DNA from: Eumeta japonica
Taxonomy: Eukaryota; Arthropoda; Insecta; Lepidoptera; Psychidae
Assembly: GCA_005406025.1 (NCBI GenBank)
Contig: BGZK01001033.1
Coordinates: forward strand, 124,001 to 188,000
Direction of reading: 5' to 3'
Length of the DNA: 64,000 nucleotides
Below the pieces are notes generated by a model, which worked only from the letters and a program-made list of their open reading frames with translations, searched no databases and had not been told where the DNA came from. Each line of letters opens with the position of its first letter. The stretch's first letter is position 1. Position numbers and translations under genes: made by a program. This document shows, piece by piece, positions 24,560 to 35,879 of the stretch.

Positions 24560-25730
24560 TCTATACGAAATATTTGATTAGTGTATACTTATGAATGATA
24601 TGTAGACAACTATGTAAAACCATTCAATTTTTTAATCAAATAATGAAGACTTTAAGCTATCGAGTGTTGCGTTTAGAAAATACATATTTCTAGAATTTCG
24701 TCCACGAGTTTGTCTAAAAAGAAATGTGTGAAGTAATCTATTTCAGTGTTGTAAAGTTTTCTGGGAGCAAGTTTACATATCGCTTTCCTCGGAAATTTAT
24801 TTAAAAATTGTGTAGATATTTTTATTTTTAAGTTGATTGGTTATCCTCTTATGTGAGCTCAAATTAATTTCTTTAGGATTTTGTTGTTTAAGGTTGATAA
24901 CATTTTTTATAATATAAGTGATTTTCACGAGGAAGTAGTTAAATACTACATAATAAATTTCATTATATTGCATTCTGTTTGTAATTCAAAATTTTAAAAT
25001 CAAAACGTATTACCATAGTGGTTTTATACTAAGTTTATTAATACATTACTTACTTTATACAAGTGTTAATAATTAAACTATAATGTCATTGTATCTTTAT
25101 CACAAAAAACTATAATATCTAAAACAGAAATAAAGGTGCGTGATGCGCAAAGATGAAGGCATTTCCTAATAAACCACAACGTTTTATACCTTAATAACAA
25201 CGATAACATTAGAGCTATATGACATGAATCATGACCGGCCTGTGAAAGTTCAAACACTTAAAGTAAACGAATAAAGTATTTGTAAATAAATAAATTTATA
25301 GCTCAGAATTTGAGAACACATTTGATCACACTAACTTCCCAAATAATTATACTTGAAAACTTTTTTATGTTTTCATTAAATCCTATTGCATTGCTTATAT
25401 AAATAAATAAAAATTGTACTAAAACTTTTAATTGGGATTTAATTAATCACAAAAAAATAATTTAACAATGCTAAATTTTGCTATTAATTTTCAATTGTTC
25501 CTTTAGAGGACAAGTTAAAGAAAACAAGTAATTTATGGTTAGTGAAACTAACTATTTCAGTCAAAACACAAAATGATTTTTTCGCATTGTTATTATTTTA
25601 GACATAATAGAAATATATCCTCCTGTAATTTTTAATAAAATAGAATAAGAATGAGATCAGATTGACTTTCTTACGGTCAATTCGTAAGATGGCAAATAAA
25701 GTACCTAGATAACCGAGATTTGTTTTGCTT
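24560..25730. other. AT-rich non-coding DNA
   Basis: No gene or clear repeat recognised. Confidence 0.5.
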
Positions 25731-25735
25731 TTTTA

Positions 25736-25912
25736 GAGTTTGTCGTGGGCATATGATAACTTTTCTATACACTTTTCCAACAATAATTGTTTAAATACCT
25801 AAGATTGCGTAATTGCAAACTTTACTTACGTATTTTATTAGTGCCGTCTCTAGTTTATGTCATATAGTGCTATTTGTTGCTAAGAACTATTAACATAGCA
25901 AAAATATAATTA
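25736..25912 (+). repeat. Dispersed ~180-200 bp repeat, copy 1
   Basis: Matches 50247-50447 in order: TTGTCGTGRGNATAYGATAAC, then TTACGTATTTTATT, GTGCCGTCTCTAGTTT (GCGCCATCTGTAGTTT in copy 2) and TTGTTGCTAAGAACTA (TTGTTGAGAACCAATA). The central parts differ. No coding content. The class is unknown. Confidence 0.65.
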
Positions 25913-26100
25913 TTTCAAAATTGTGCAAAATGGCGCTAAACGAAGAAATGTATACAGTTTTTTATCTCATTATTTCAGGGACGACACCTACCCGTATAGG
26001 TAAACTTTAAAATTAAATATTTATCAAAGTACACACTTACATCGAAATTGTCATGGTAGTTCCTGAACTAATTATGTATAAATTTATATACATAATATTC

Positions 26101-26133
26101 ACGCACACTTGCACGCACACACACACGTGTATA
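26101..26133. repeat. Short (CA)n microsatellite
   Basis: CACGCACACTTGCACGCACA followed by further CA units and CGTGT. Confidence 0.8.
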
Positions 26134-26154
26134 AACAAGAAATATATTCACTGT

Positions 26155-26430
26155 ATGTGATCGACGGGATATTAAATAATCAGCGAGATTTACATATGTC
26201 TCCTCCGATAGGTGTTTCCCTGCACTCGTAAATAACCGCCGCGACTCGACGCAGTCCGCGCAGAAAAAAAGACTAATGAAATAACATATACTTATTGATA
26301 CGAACGAATAAATACATTTCTCGTAATGCCCGTTGTGATTTATAAATGAAGGCGCAGGGGATGCTGAATCCTTTTGAAGAAATCACTGCATGCGAACCGT
26401 GGTGGGTGCAGACTGTAGGCGCATTGACTA
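26155..26430. other. Two GC-richer patches, candidate cis-regulatory
   Basis: Patches at 26155-26265 (GATCGACGGGATATTAAATA, CCGCCGCGACTCGACGCAG) and 26345-26430 (GCGCAGGGGATGCTGAATCC, GAACCGTGGTGGGTGCAG) stand out in complexity. No coding signal. Confidence 0.3.
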
Positions 26431-26868
26431 TGCTATGTTAGTTAATTATTTTTGCGCAAACCAAACGTGCTAACTGTAAGCAGTTTAAGGGTGACTTTGT
26501 TCAATTTTTAAAATTAACATATTTAATGCAAGAGAAACGTAAACGACAACGAAATAGGTTCAAAGTAAACAATTTTCCGTGATCGCGATTAATGAAATTA
26601 TGAATAGACAGCAAAAATATAATATAAATTTCAATTACCTCAAGATCATTGCAGTAATGGTGTTTACTCATTGGAGAAATAGATACGATAACATGACACG
26701 CGATCGTCTCAAAATTGTTGAAATTATGACACGCAAAGTAATAAAAAGTACTGAATAAATCGTATCTAAGTATTAATTTATTTGAGTCTACAAAGCGAAC
26801 TTTATCATAATATAAAGTAGATTGATACTGAATTTTGAAAAGAGTGGAATTAAAAACAGTCATCTAGA

Positions 26869-27800
26869 GTATTACGAGGGCTGCTGTGTCCGGAACATAA
26901 AAAAAACATCTATCATTTAAAATGCTTTTATTGGTTTTCAAAATATTCCCCATGAGGATTGATGCACTTTTGCACATGGTGAAACCAGTTTTTATAGCTC
27001 TTTTTCCATTCTGATTGAGGTATTTCCAAAATGGGCCTTTTGAACGCATCAACGACTTCGTCGCGGCTCAAAAAACGTTGACCACATAATTTATTCGTCA
27101 CTCTTGGGAATGAATACAATTCGTTGGCTGCCTAATCAGGACTGTAAGATAACCCGTCAATTTAATCTTTTGATCTTCCAAAGATCGCATTGTTTCGGCC
27201 GACGTATGACAGTTACCATTGCCATGATTCTGCGTTGTCGGTTGTTCTTTCTTATTTATACGAAGACTTGCAGCAAATAAATAGTCGTGTACCACTCCGA
27301 ATTAACCGTTTTACGTTTCTGTAGTAGCACTGTAACCACATGTACATTTATACCAAAACAACAGACAACCATTTGCATCAAAGTGCTTTTGGCACGAATC
27401 TCTTTTGTTGGGTTCGGCTCATCTTGGAACACCCACACCGTTGACTGTTGTTTAGTTTCGAGGTCATACGCATAGGTCTAAGATTCACCACCGGTGTAAA
27501 TATTATAAACAGCTTTTGATGTACCATGATTGTTTTTTTTATCATTTTTTTTTGCGCCAATCGACACGAGCCTGTTTTTGATTAACGCTCAAGTTGTGCG
27601 GAATCCAAAGCGAATTTTTTTTTTGCAACCTTTTTAATGGTGCTTCATCCCCAAAAGTCGAAGTGAGTTGATCGATGCACTGTTTTTCAATTAGCACACC
27701 CCAAAATTCGTAATAAGTGATCGTACGAAAATATTCACAAGTTAAATCCATGGTGATATAGATACACTCGAAATAACGCCACAGTAGTGAAATAATTGAC
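26869..27800 (-). mobile_element. mariner-family DNA transposon, dead copy 1
   Basis: The minus strand encodes a broken mariner transposase starting at 27751 (MDLTCEYFRTITYYEF). Recognisable later parts are SLWIPHNLSVNQKQARVDW, TKQQSTVWVFQDEPNPTKEI, CHTSAETMRSLED and EIPQSEWKKSYKNWFHHVQK near the C-terminus. Between FGDEAP and the WIPHNL block most of the second half of the DNA-binding region is missing, an internal deletion. Several frameshifts and stops split the remainder. The first catalytic Asp has become Gly (TGGESW at about 27485-27502 instead of TGDE-W) and the second also reads Gly (NHGNGNCHTS). The left edge reads TATTACGAGGGCTGCTGTGT, a plausible TA target plus terminal inverted repeat. 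I could not find the matching right repeat. It is inactive. Confidence 0.9.
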
Positions 27801-28060
27801 AGTTACATGAAATAAATGTTTTACAGCCAATGAGTTCAATTTTTAAATGTTGTAATTACTTTTTAAATATTGTTCTGTATGTGGCTAGTTCCAGATATAT
27901 ACATGGAATTCCTTTGCAGTAGAATACAGTATGTTTTGGGTTGCTATCAACGCTCGTAAATGTCTCCTACTAAGTAATTACAAAAGCTATGATATTGATT
28001 TCAAAATACATATTTTACAGTTTATAATAAAGCACTCGGAATAATGAAATTTTTTCTCAT
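27800..28060. other. AT-rich DNA flanking the mariner
   Basis: May include the transposon's upstream region. The expected right terminal repeat was not recognised. Confidence 0.4.
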
Positions 28061-28078
28061 ATTTATTATTATTTCTGT

Positions 28079-28163
28079 AAACTTAGCGATGATTTTATGT
28101 TATTCATCGCTAAGTTTCCAGTTTCTTAAAAAATATTGATAATATTTTTTAAGAAACTGGAAA
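28079..28163. repeat. Two abutting perfect hairpins
   Basis: The first stem has 14 bp arms (28079-28092 and 28104-28117) with an 11-base loop. The second has 23 bp perfect arms (28115-28137 and 28141-28163) around a 3-base GAT loop. The two share three bases at the junction. Both are exact, so they are recent or maintained. It is probably not a microRNA, because the loop of the second is too small and there is no flanking extension. Confidence 0.9.
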
Positions 28164-28741
28164 ACAAATTTTACGTTTAATGGACTGGACTCGTTGTTGA
28201 ACTTTCAATTTTGTTAAACTTTAATTTAACTTAGCACATAGCTGCTGTTATTCAATTAATTGCATCCTCTCACAATTAGTTCTAATAGTGTTATTGGCTT
28301 TCCGACTGCCGCATGTTTGGCTATCGGCAGTCTGTCCGAGAAAACTTGCTTGTGAAACTTTTACTTATAAAACGGCCATCTGTTGGGCAAGTTAATATCT
28401 CTTACACGTCTTCTCTTATTCCATTATTAATTATGTGAATTTCTGTCAAAATTTAAATTGTCTCACTTTGTGATTCTAAACACACAGATACTCTATTTTT
28501 GTATGGATATTTGATGTAATGCACTTCAAATATTAAATATGTACTAAATAAATATTTAAAATGAAATATCTCAGAATATGTAATGAATAAAAATAATTAT
28601 CAGTTCTTAACGGATGATCGGTCTCCTACTTGCCATGTCCCCTCAGAGTTCTTTTAAAATTATTACCGAAAACAAAAAGAAGCTTTGCCATAAAGCGGCG
28701 TAACATAAGCCGTTACAGACAGACAGGCGATACATAAATAA

Positions 28742-28793
28742 GCGCGGGCGGCGGGCGGCGGGCGGCGGGCGGCGGCGGCGGGCGGATGCGGCA
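28742..28793. repeat. GGCGGGC minisatellite
   Basis: A tandem run of GGCGGGC units with GGC trinucleotides. It produces long Arg/Ala frames on both strands that are not genes. The surrounding sequence (28700-28800) is GC-rich and may be part of an island. Confidence 0.9.
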
Positions 28794-29244
28794 ATTGGGC
28801 CTACTTCACTTACTTCCTTATGTAACAAATAAAAACGCAGGAAGCTCACATAAAGTAGTGCTGAAATACGAGACAAGCAGTACATCACGGCGGCATAATA
28901 AAATAAAGCGGTTATTGCCGGCTCCTCCAAATATTAACAATAAAAATAACGAATGTCCCGTGGCTAGGTACACTCGTCACTAAAAGAAAAGTTTCTTGGG
29001 TTTCAATTTTGAAATGGGATTTATAAAAAGATGCAAGTTAAATAGCTAATGTATTGGGTACAGTTTGGTAATCCATTAAAATTATTATTGTACGTTCCAT
29101 ATTTTTTTGTATTATTTCAAAACTTTTTTTAATATACTATTCATTGATATGATTTTTTTTTTACGATTATGTGTTATGTATATTTTAATGTTGTATTGTA
29201 AATTAATATTAAATAATAAATATTGTAAATTAATTTAAATTTAA

Positions 29245-29605
29245 ACTTCTGCCTGGGGTTTTGCTTTCTAGGGAATAAGAACGCATTTTAAACCACCTTT
29301 TAATAGCAATATCTGCCTTGGCACAGGGAAAACGGAAATCTTCTCCAAGAAGCTCTCAAGACTGCCTCTATGGTGGTTAATTTTTAAAATGAACTGTCAT
29401 GATCTTTTGATCTTTGTACGTTTCACGCAAAGCTCTTCCTACACACACTTTAAATTTGACATATCTTTTTTGCATGTTAACCGATTCATATTAAAAAGAA
29501 ACGAAATGTAGAGCCAAGTATAACCCTCATGTCATCGAAAACCAAATTCGAATCGGTTCTGCCGTCGTCATGATTAGTATGCACAAAAACATAGAAAATT
29601 CTCTA
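29245..29605. repeat. Probable RTE-like repeat tail
   Basis: CTTCTGCCTGGGGTTTTGCT resembles a decayed 'GCTTCTGCCCGCGGCTTCGC' motif found in RTE-like and related lepidopteran repeats. GAATCGGTTCTGCCGTCGTC near 29549 resembles the 'AATCGGTTCAGCCGTTT' block of the same class. Both occur in the usual order. No reading frame survives. Confidence 0.5.
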
Positions 29606-30067
29606 TAGATTTATTATTTCTAGAGATATTGTAATTTTTATTGTAAGAATTGTGTGTCGTGTACCATGTATCGTCATCAGTTATAGCAAAATAAATTATG
29701 TATTTTATCCCACAAGTACTAGGCAATAATTGGGTACTTTCTGAAATTGTACATCCGTTAACACTACATTAAGCACCTATTATTACATGGTAGTTTTTTT
29801 ATTTTCTTGAAAATTTTGAATAAACCATTGTATGCTTAAGAAAAGTTAATTTCTTTAGGGCTTAATATTAAAATTTAAAATATGTTTTTTTCATAAATTA
29901 TAAAATAACAGTTGAAATACGTCATAATTCTGTGTGTAAAACAAAATATAACAATACAGCAATGTAGTCTGTGTGACAGTTGCATTAACATTTAATGATT
30001 TACTGAATAAATAATTCTATATATTAAAGATTAACACGGTCAAGAATTCTTCATGTGAAAAATTTAA

Positions 30068-30155
30068 TAAGGCGAGTCAAAGCAGCTGCTGGCGTGGCGA
30101 CGATCTGCAAGGTTTTTGCCACTCAGTTCGGTGATTTTGCCCTGCTGATCTTGTG
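30068..30155. other. Small GC-richer patch
   Basis: Complex sequence CAAAGCAGCTGCTGGCGTGG (with a CAGCTG E-box) and GGTGATTTTGCCCTGCTGAT in otherwise AT-rich DNA. The function is unknown. Confidence 0.25.
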
Positions 30156-30399
30156 TATCTGTAATGTATAGTGTTGTTGTTAACTTCGGAACATGTTTCT
30201 AATATTGATATTAAATTAGTATATATTTTTTAAATAAGAATGTTTTCTTCTTTAAAAAATCTCAATATTTTGTTTTTAATTACGCCACATTTTTTATTTT
30301 TCTTTAATAAATCGTTCTCCTTGTATATTTTCTATACAAAATGTTATCGATGTTTTACATTTGTAAGGTGTCCCGTGACAGCTCTATATTTTTTTATGG

Positions 30400-30600
30400 T
30401 TTTAAAATGGGCAAACGAACATGAAAGCCACAATAGAGCAGGTGATCACCGCCACCCACGGGCACTCGCAACTCCAGAGGAGTTAATGGTACGTTTTATT
30501 TAGGCCTTTTATTTAAAAGAGAATAGGATTTCGATGGAGGAAGAGTGGGCTACAGGTACCTTTAAGAAATAAAATATCTGATCGGGGGAAGGGGCGGATC
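30400..30600 (+). repeat. Dispersed short repeat, CCCATGGACACTCGC family, plus-strand copy
   Basis: Contains GGGCAAACGAACATGAAAGC, GGTGATCACCGCCACCCACG, GGCACTCGCAACTCCAGAGG and then GAATAGGATTTCGA. The order matches the copies at 2.9 kb (minus strand) and 39.5 kb (plus strand). The GCAAACGAAC head is present here and eroded in the other copies. Limits are approximate. Confidence 0.75.
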
Positions 30601-31054
30601 AAGGCTTATTAATGAGTGAAAAAAGAGAACAGAATAAGAACGTGTCGATTATTGTACACACTTGTCTATTTATGAACATTAGGATTTATAAATACATAAA
30701 TGTGTGTGAGTACGGTTGTCTGTAAATATAATGCCATAAAAACAATAGTGATCATCGCGAAGCAGGCTTTATTTCGAGCAATATACTTACTATAATCAGA
30801 TACAACGTGTAGCGAAGCTGTATGACGTACCATCGCGTCGAAGTCGCTTGACCATCGAAGTCCACACTTCCTCCTATTTTTATTCATCATTGTCAAGCCT
30901 ACGCTATAAACGGCTCATGGAATACCAAAAAAAAAAAAATTACGAGACTTAGGTCATTTTTAATTTTTTGAGAGTGTACATAACTCCGCTTAGATTAATC
31001 TTTAGCCCTGAGAGACAAAAAGAAATACATGCAAAGAAAATTTATTGTGCAAGT

Positions 31055-31205
31055 TTCAGCAATAACCACCGGCCCGGCTTCGGTTACTCGCCGCTGTGAT
31101 TGTTTCCGCGGCGTGATTTGTTGGCACGGCAGTGCCGCCGTCGGCCTCGAGATGGCGCTCATGAAATATTACTAAATTTCTCTACTACTACGGACTGTAC
31201 ATTAA
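31055..31205. other. GC-richer island, candidate cis-regulatory element
   Basis: Contains ACCACCGGCCCGGCTTCGGT, TTCCGCGGCGTGATTTGTTG and CGGCAGTGCCGCCGTCGGCC. It ends near GAGATGGCGCTCATG, whose ATGGCG is the reverse of a YY1/Pho-type GCCAT core. No coding signal. Confidence 0.35.
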
Positions 31206-31494
31206 ACCATATCAATATTTGTTTTCAGTGTCATCCCCTTGATGCATCTTATTCGGTTATTTACTTAAAGCGAGCATTTCGATTATAAAAATACCATGAA
31301 TATTACTTGTGTTGAAAATGTACTTTGCCACCGTGTAATGACACAGCATAAGCCTCTACAGTGGTGTCATTAAATGATGAAATATTTTGTTGTTCAAAAC
31401 CTGTTTAATGTAAGGCAAGTTTCTTTCCGAATGTTAAATATGCATATAGATGCAAAGGTTAGAAATCTAAATCAAAAATAACCCATAATATATA

Positions 31495-32280
31495 TTAGGA
31501 GTACAAATAAGTATCCGCCGTTTTTGTCAGTAAAATAATAATTGTGAAAGAACGGTAATTTAATTTAAATCGAAGTATTGTGCATCACTAGCGACTACTT
31601 TTTTCCATCTTTCAGGCAGCGTTCGGATTCCAAGTCTGAAGAACTCCTTATTTTTTGAGGTTATCCACGAATCAACCCAATTTTCGGTATCTTCATATAA
31701 TGTGAACCGCTGCTCTGACAGATCATGTGCCATTGACTGGAACAGACGTTAGTCGGCCGGCGCAATGTCCGGTGAATGCGGCGGGTGGGGTAGTACTTCC
31801 CAATCAAGTGTTTTCAAAGAGTTTTTCACCGTCACCGCTACATGCGGACGAGCATTATCTTGTAGAAGAATAATTTTGTCGTGTCAGGAGTAGTATTGAG
31901 GGCCTTTTCCTTTTAGAGCTCGGCTCAATCTCATGAATTGTATTCAGTATAGAGTTTCAGTGATTGTTTCGCTCGGATTAAGCAACTCGTAATACACCAC
32001 ACCCAGCTGATCCCACCAAACACACAGTCTGAGTTTTTTTCCATAAATATTCGGTTTTGCTGTGGATATGACGTGTGGCCAGGTAGTCCCCATGATTTTC
32101 TTCTTATTGGATTATCATAGTATATCCACTTTTCATCATCAGTGACGATTCGATGTAAAAAACTTTGTTTTTGTACCTAGCTAGCAGCGTTTTACCCATG
32201 TATAATCGGCGTTCAACATCTCTCGGCTTTAATTCGTATGGAACCCAATAATTACCTTGTTCATGAATAATTCCTTACTA
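31495..32280 (-). mobile_element. mariner-family DNA transposon, 5'-truncated dead copy 2
   Basis: The minus strand encodes the central and C-terminal transposase: a GNYWVPYELKPRDVERRLYM block (~32225), RIVTDDEKWIYYDNP (~32120, first catalytic Asp kept), QDNARPHVAVTVKNSL (second Asp kept, codon 31857-31859), HPPHSPDIAPAD (third Asp kept, codon 31752-31754) and WVDSWITSKNKEFFRLGIRT. The spacing from second to third Asp is 34 residues, the DD34D pattern of true mariners. A stop replaces the residue right after the third Asp, and others interrupt the frame. The N-terminal DNA-binding third is absent. The left edge, TTAGGAGTACAAATAAGTAT after TA, looks like a terminal repeat. It is a different subfamily from copy 1. 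Confidence 0.9.
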
Positions 32281-33544
32281 TTTTAAAACAATACGAGACT
32301 GCTTGCTAAGTGACTTTTAAAGTAAATAATATATACAAAAAAAAAATGAACCTAAATAGTTAAACTTAGAAACAACACTGCAAGATAGATCTTGAAAAAT
32401 ATATTATAAATATATTTAAACTTGATAATTTTAAATGTCACGAATTCAGTACTCAGGTATTCGATTAATTCGATTACAAAATTAACTTAATCAATTAAAC
32501 GAATTTTACTGTCGTTTTGCATGAAACTGTTGTACAGTATTGTAGATAAATTCAAAGAAATATCGATGAGTATTAACTGTCATTTTTTTAAGTCTCATAC
32601 ACTTGTTCTAACTCGTAATATAATAATATTGCATATTTTCATAATCTATATTATTCCATTAAATGTCAACGCCTCATCAGTGACCACTAACATAAAAAAA
32701 TTCTATGAAACATTTGATAGCCGTAGTTTGAGATCAAGGTGGTGTTGTGTGTTGTGTGTGTGTCTGAATCGATATCATAACATAATACAATGCAGTGTTG
32801 ACTCCGTATCAGGATACGAGACTTAGTAAAATTAATTTTAATTATTAAATAATTTCACTTGATAACGGGTAAGGAAAAAATGAGCCTATACTACGTGAAG
32901 CTAAGCAAAAACTTACGTCTGTCTGCATGCAATGTGTACACAACGATGAGCGCGCAACGTATCGTATTGTTCTCATCAAACTGCGTTTCACTTCAAACCG
33001 CAAAACGACGACGCGTCCCTTGTGTACCATCTCTGGGAACCCCACATTGGGATTAACGCCGTAATATTATAAAAATAATTGCAATGAATTATCTAATACT
33101 ATTATACAAAACTGATATTAATATGCAATGAATTTAATTAGTATAATATATATATAATGGTGAATTAGTGAGTTATTTATTGGGTCACAATTCGCGTTGG
33201 TAAAGTGCACACATATGCCTTGCTTGATCATCAACTAAGGATTCAAGTAGTTAAGATACATAACCCAAATTTAGATTTATTCATTATATAAACGTGCTTT
33301 AAATGTCTTCCGCGTTCAAAATACAATCACCCTTCCTCGCTCCTCTATCAGTCCCCTTGCATATCATCTTAGTTGGCACCGATTGTTTTAGCACAAACGT
33401 ACATTTATACTAAGTCTACCCGTAGTGCGCGTGCATAATTTTTGTTCAAAACATTCTAACCCGAGAGATTTTTTCTCTTCGTTTGAACCTTTCATAAATC
33501 CCTACCGAGCTAATCTAGCCGTAAGTTAGAGGAAAAAGCCGAAT

Positions 33545-33800
33545 TATAAACCGAAGTAAATCCAGGCCACCAAGTGTTATGCAGAGGTGTGGTATCTAGG
33601 CTCCGTCCGGCCGTTTGTCTGGCCCATTACCGCGGCCACGTCACGCCGCTGAGTTATCGCGACCGAGCGGCACTTAAGTAAACGCGGGGACATTAACATT
33701 AATTTAAAATATTATTTATTGCACGCGCTTCATCTGCTCAGGGGACCCCCTAAACAATGGATGTGGCATTTGCGGGGTCAAGTGTTCAGGAGGGGCCGAC
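33545..33800. other. GC-richer island, candidate cis-regulatory element
   Basis: High-complexity block with CCGTCCGGCCGTTTGTCTGG, GCCACGTCACGCCGCTGAG and an interior ATTAACATTAATTTAAAATA stretch followed by TTTATTGCACGCGC, a Caudal/Abd-B-like site. It is flanked on the right by a perfect palindrome. No coding signal. Confidence 0.35.
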
Positions 33801-33803
33801 TCT

Positions 33804-33839
33804 ATGCGTGCATCGCTTTTATAAAAGCGATGCACGCAT
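33804..33839. repeat. Perfect 36 bp palindrome
   Basis: Each 18-base half (33804-33821 and 33822-33839) is the exact reverse complement of the other, with no spacer. The centre is CTTTTATAAAAG. Chance occurrence of an 18 bp perfect palindrome is very unlikely in 64 kb. Confidence 0.95.
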
Positions 33840-34548
33840 TGAAGTATTCTCATTAGACAAAGCGACTAATGTCAAAACAGAAAGAGCTGTTGGAAGGAAA
33901 TTCAAAATTATTTTAATATAAAAAATCTTATACAACTCTCAGTTAAGTGATGCTGTATAAACAATGTAATTATATGCTTGTCGTATTAATACACTCTACA
34001 TATTTTTCCTTACGATGCAGCATCGATATGTTTTGTGTCAGTACTGTATCGTTCTAGTGTAGTCATATCCTAGCACAGTCTTATTATTTCAAATCGAAAG
34101 ACATGACCGTCGTGCCATCCACGCTAGGTTGACACGAGTTGGAGTCAGCTAGATACAATTGGCACCAATTTATGGACGATGTCCGGCACCATTTATCTAT
34201 GATTTCAACCTACTTATGTATCCTTGTATATGTGTGCATATGTGACATCAAAGTGAATATGTCGTGTAAAATTGAAAACTAATACATACAGAACATCATT
34301 AACTGTTACTAACAATTTGAGTTTTTTGCTTTTCATTCCCAATTTAACATGTTATTTATAATCAATATTGTAAATGATTTACCATTACTGTTAAATATAA
34401 TTTTCGTGTTTTGTATTCATTATATACAATGTTCTAAATATCTATTTTTTATATGCCTTAGTACGATAGTTAAAAGATAGTAATGGAACTCTCGCAACTT
34501 AACGTGTATATGGATCTGATACAGTATCTTGTTCCATCGTGCTGAGAT

Positions 34549-34627
34549 AGGCAGACGACTGGTCATTGCCAGACCAGTCGTCTGCCTTTCAGAAAAACTT
34601 TCTCCTACCTATGGTAGGAGAAAAGTT
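34549..34627. repeat. Two adjacent hairpins
   Basis: The first has perfect 16 bp arms (34549-34564 and 34572-34587) around the loop ATTGCCA. The second, nine bases later, pairs 34596-34609 with 34613-34627 through 14 bp with one bulged A and a 3-base loop. It has the same double arrangement as at 28.1 kb. Confidence 0.9.
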
Positions 34628-34686
34628 TTATATTTTATACATAAACTCAAACTAATTTCTCTTCAAATTTATTTACATTTAATATA

Positions 34687-34739
34687 CAATATATATATAT
34701 ATATATATATATGCATATATTGCAATTACAAATGCAAAT

Positions 34740-34781
<42 letters not shown>
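34687..34781. repeat. (TA)n microsatellite abutting a mariner end
   Basis: Two long AT runs (about 34687-34712 and 34744-34781) separated by GCATATATTGCAATTACAAA and an inverted TTTGCAATTGC-like piece. The right run stops where the coding end of mariner copy 3 begins. Insertion at a TA-rich site, or expansion of the TA target, fits mariner biology. Confidence 0.9.
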
Positions 34782-34782
<1 letters not shown>

Positions 34783-34783
<1 letters not shown>

Positions 34784-35775
34784 ATTTTGTACAACTTGTT
34801 GCCATTTTGTACGTAATGACATATACCCATTGCTGTAGAAACTTTGACAAATAGTTTTAACAGTCCTCTCTTGATATTAACCTAACACAACCTAAAGAAT
34901 TCTGAAGAGACCGAAACAGATGAAAATCTGAGGGTACAAAATCAGGGCTATGTGGTAAGTGCGTTAACACTTCCCAACCAAACTCTCTCAATATTTGCTG
35001 AATGGCTAAGTATGTGAGTGGTCTGGCGTAATCCTGGTGAAAACCACACCCTTTCTGTTAATCAATTCCAGCAATTTTTCCTTTGCTTCTTGGTTGAGCC
35101 TCATCATCTGTTGGCAAAGAGATCCGTATTGATAATTTTGCCTGACGGTAAAAGCTATAATGAATAATGCCCTTCCAAACCCACCATACACATAACATCA
35201 ACTTATTGCGAGTTAATCCGGGTTTCGCTATAGCCTATCGAGCTTGCTTGGCTTTTTATTTTGATATTTTTGCACGTTTTTGTCGAAGGTAATCTATTTT
35301 TCATTACCAGTGATCAATCTTTTCAAAAACGGTTCGGTTTTATAACGTTAAGATAGAGAATCTCAAATGAGTACACGATTTATTAGATTTCTTTCAGTGA
35401 ACTCGTGTGGGACCTAAGTAACGAGTTTTTTTCATGTCCAGATTTTTTCAAATAGATTAAAACTGTTTTGTCGCCATACCCGACCTCTTAAGCTTATGTC
35501 CTAAGAACAGATATGCTGATCTTTCTCTACTTTTTCCGAAATGGCATCGACTTTATCGGTAACAGTTTGATCTGAGCGAGGTTCATCTTTGACATCAAAA
35601 TTACCGGACTGAAAACGCTTTAATCAGTTTTGTGCTACTTTTGCCAACACTGCCTTAGGTCCATAAACGTCACAATTTTTTTTCGTGGGTTGTATCACAT
35701 TTATCCCAATTTTGCAATAAAACCTTAAAATTTATCGAATTTATACGTTAAATTCACTCATTTTGGTGTATAGGA
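34783..35775 (-). mobile_element. mariner-family DNA transposon, dead copy 3
   Basis: The minus strand carries a decayed transposase. Near the start (about 35762) lies an MSEFNV-like start, then VAQNxLKRFQSGNFDVKDEP with RSDQTVTDKVDAIS, which is the DNA-binding region of mariners. The middle holds FLKRLITGNEK (first Asp of GDE changed to Asn) and LINRKGVVF, which normally precedes HHDNARPH; here a frameshift gives TRITPDHSHT instead. The C-terminal part reads SFYSNGYMSLRTKWQQVVQN at the left edge. Multiple stops and frameshifts make it inactive. It is a third subfamily, distinct from copies 1 and 2 by its LINRKGVVF signature. Confidence 0.85.
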
Positions 35776-35879
35776 AAACAATAGAACAAATATTGGTATT
35801 AAAATAAAATTCAAACTATATCACTTTAGGATTGTGTAGCTTTCTATGTATAGAAGAATTTTTAGCCATTTAACTTTTT

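Noticed and set aside
28643..28983. Open frames on both strands.
   Set aside because: Created by the GGCGGGC minisatellite.
34529..34850. Frames with long Tyr-Ile repeats on both strands.
   Set aside because: Translation of the TA microsatellite. The minus one is partly an out-of-frame reading of mariner copy 3.
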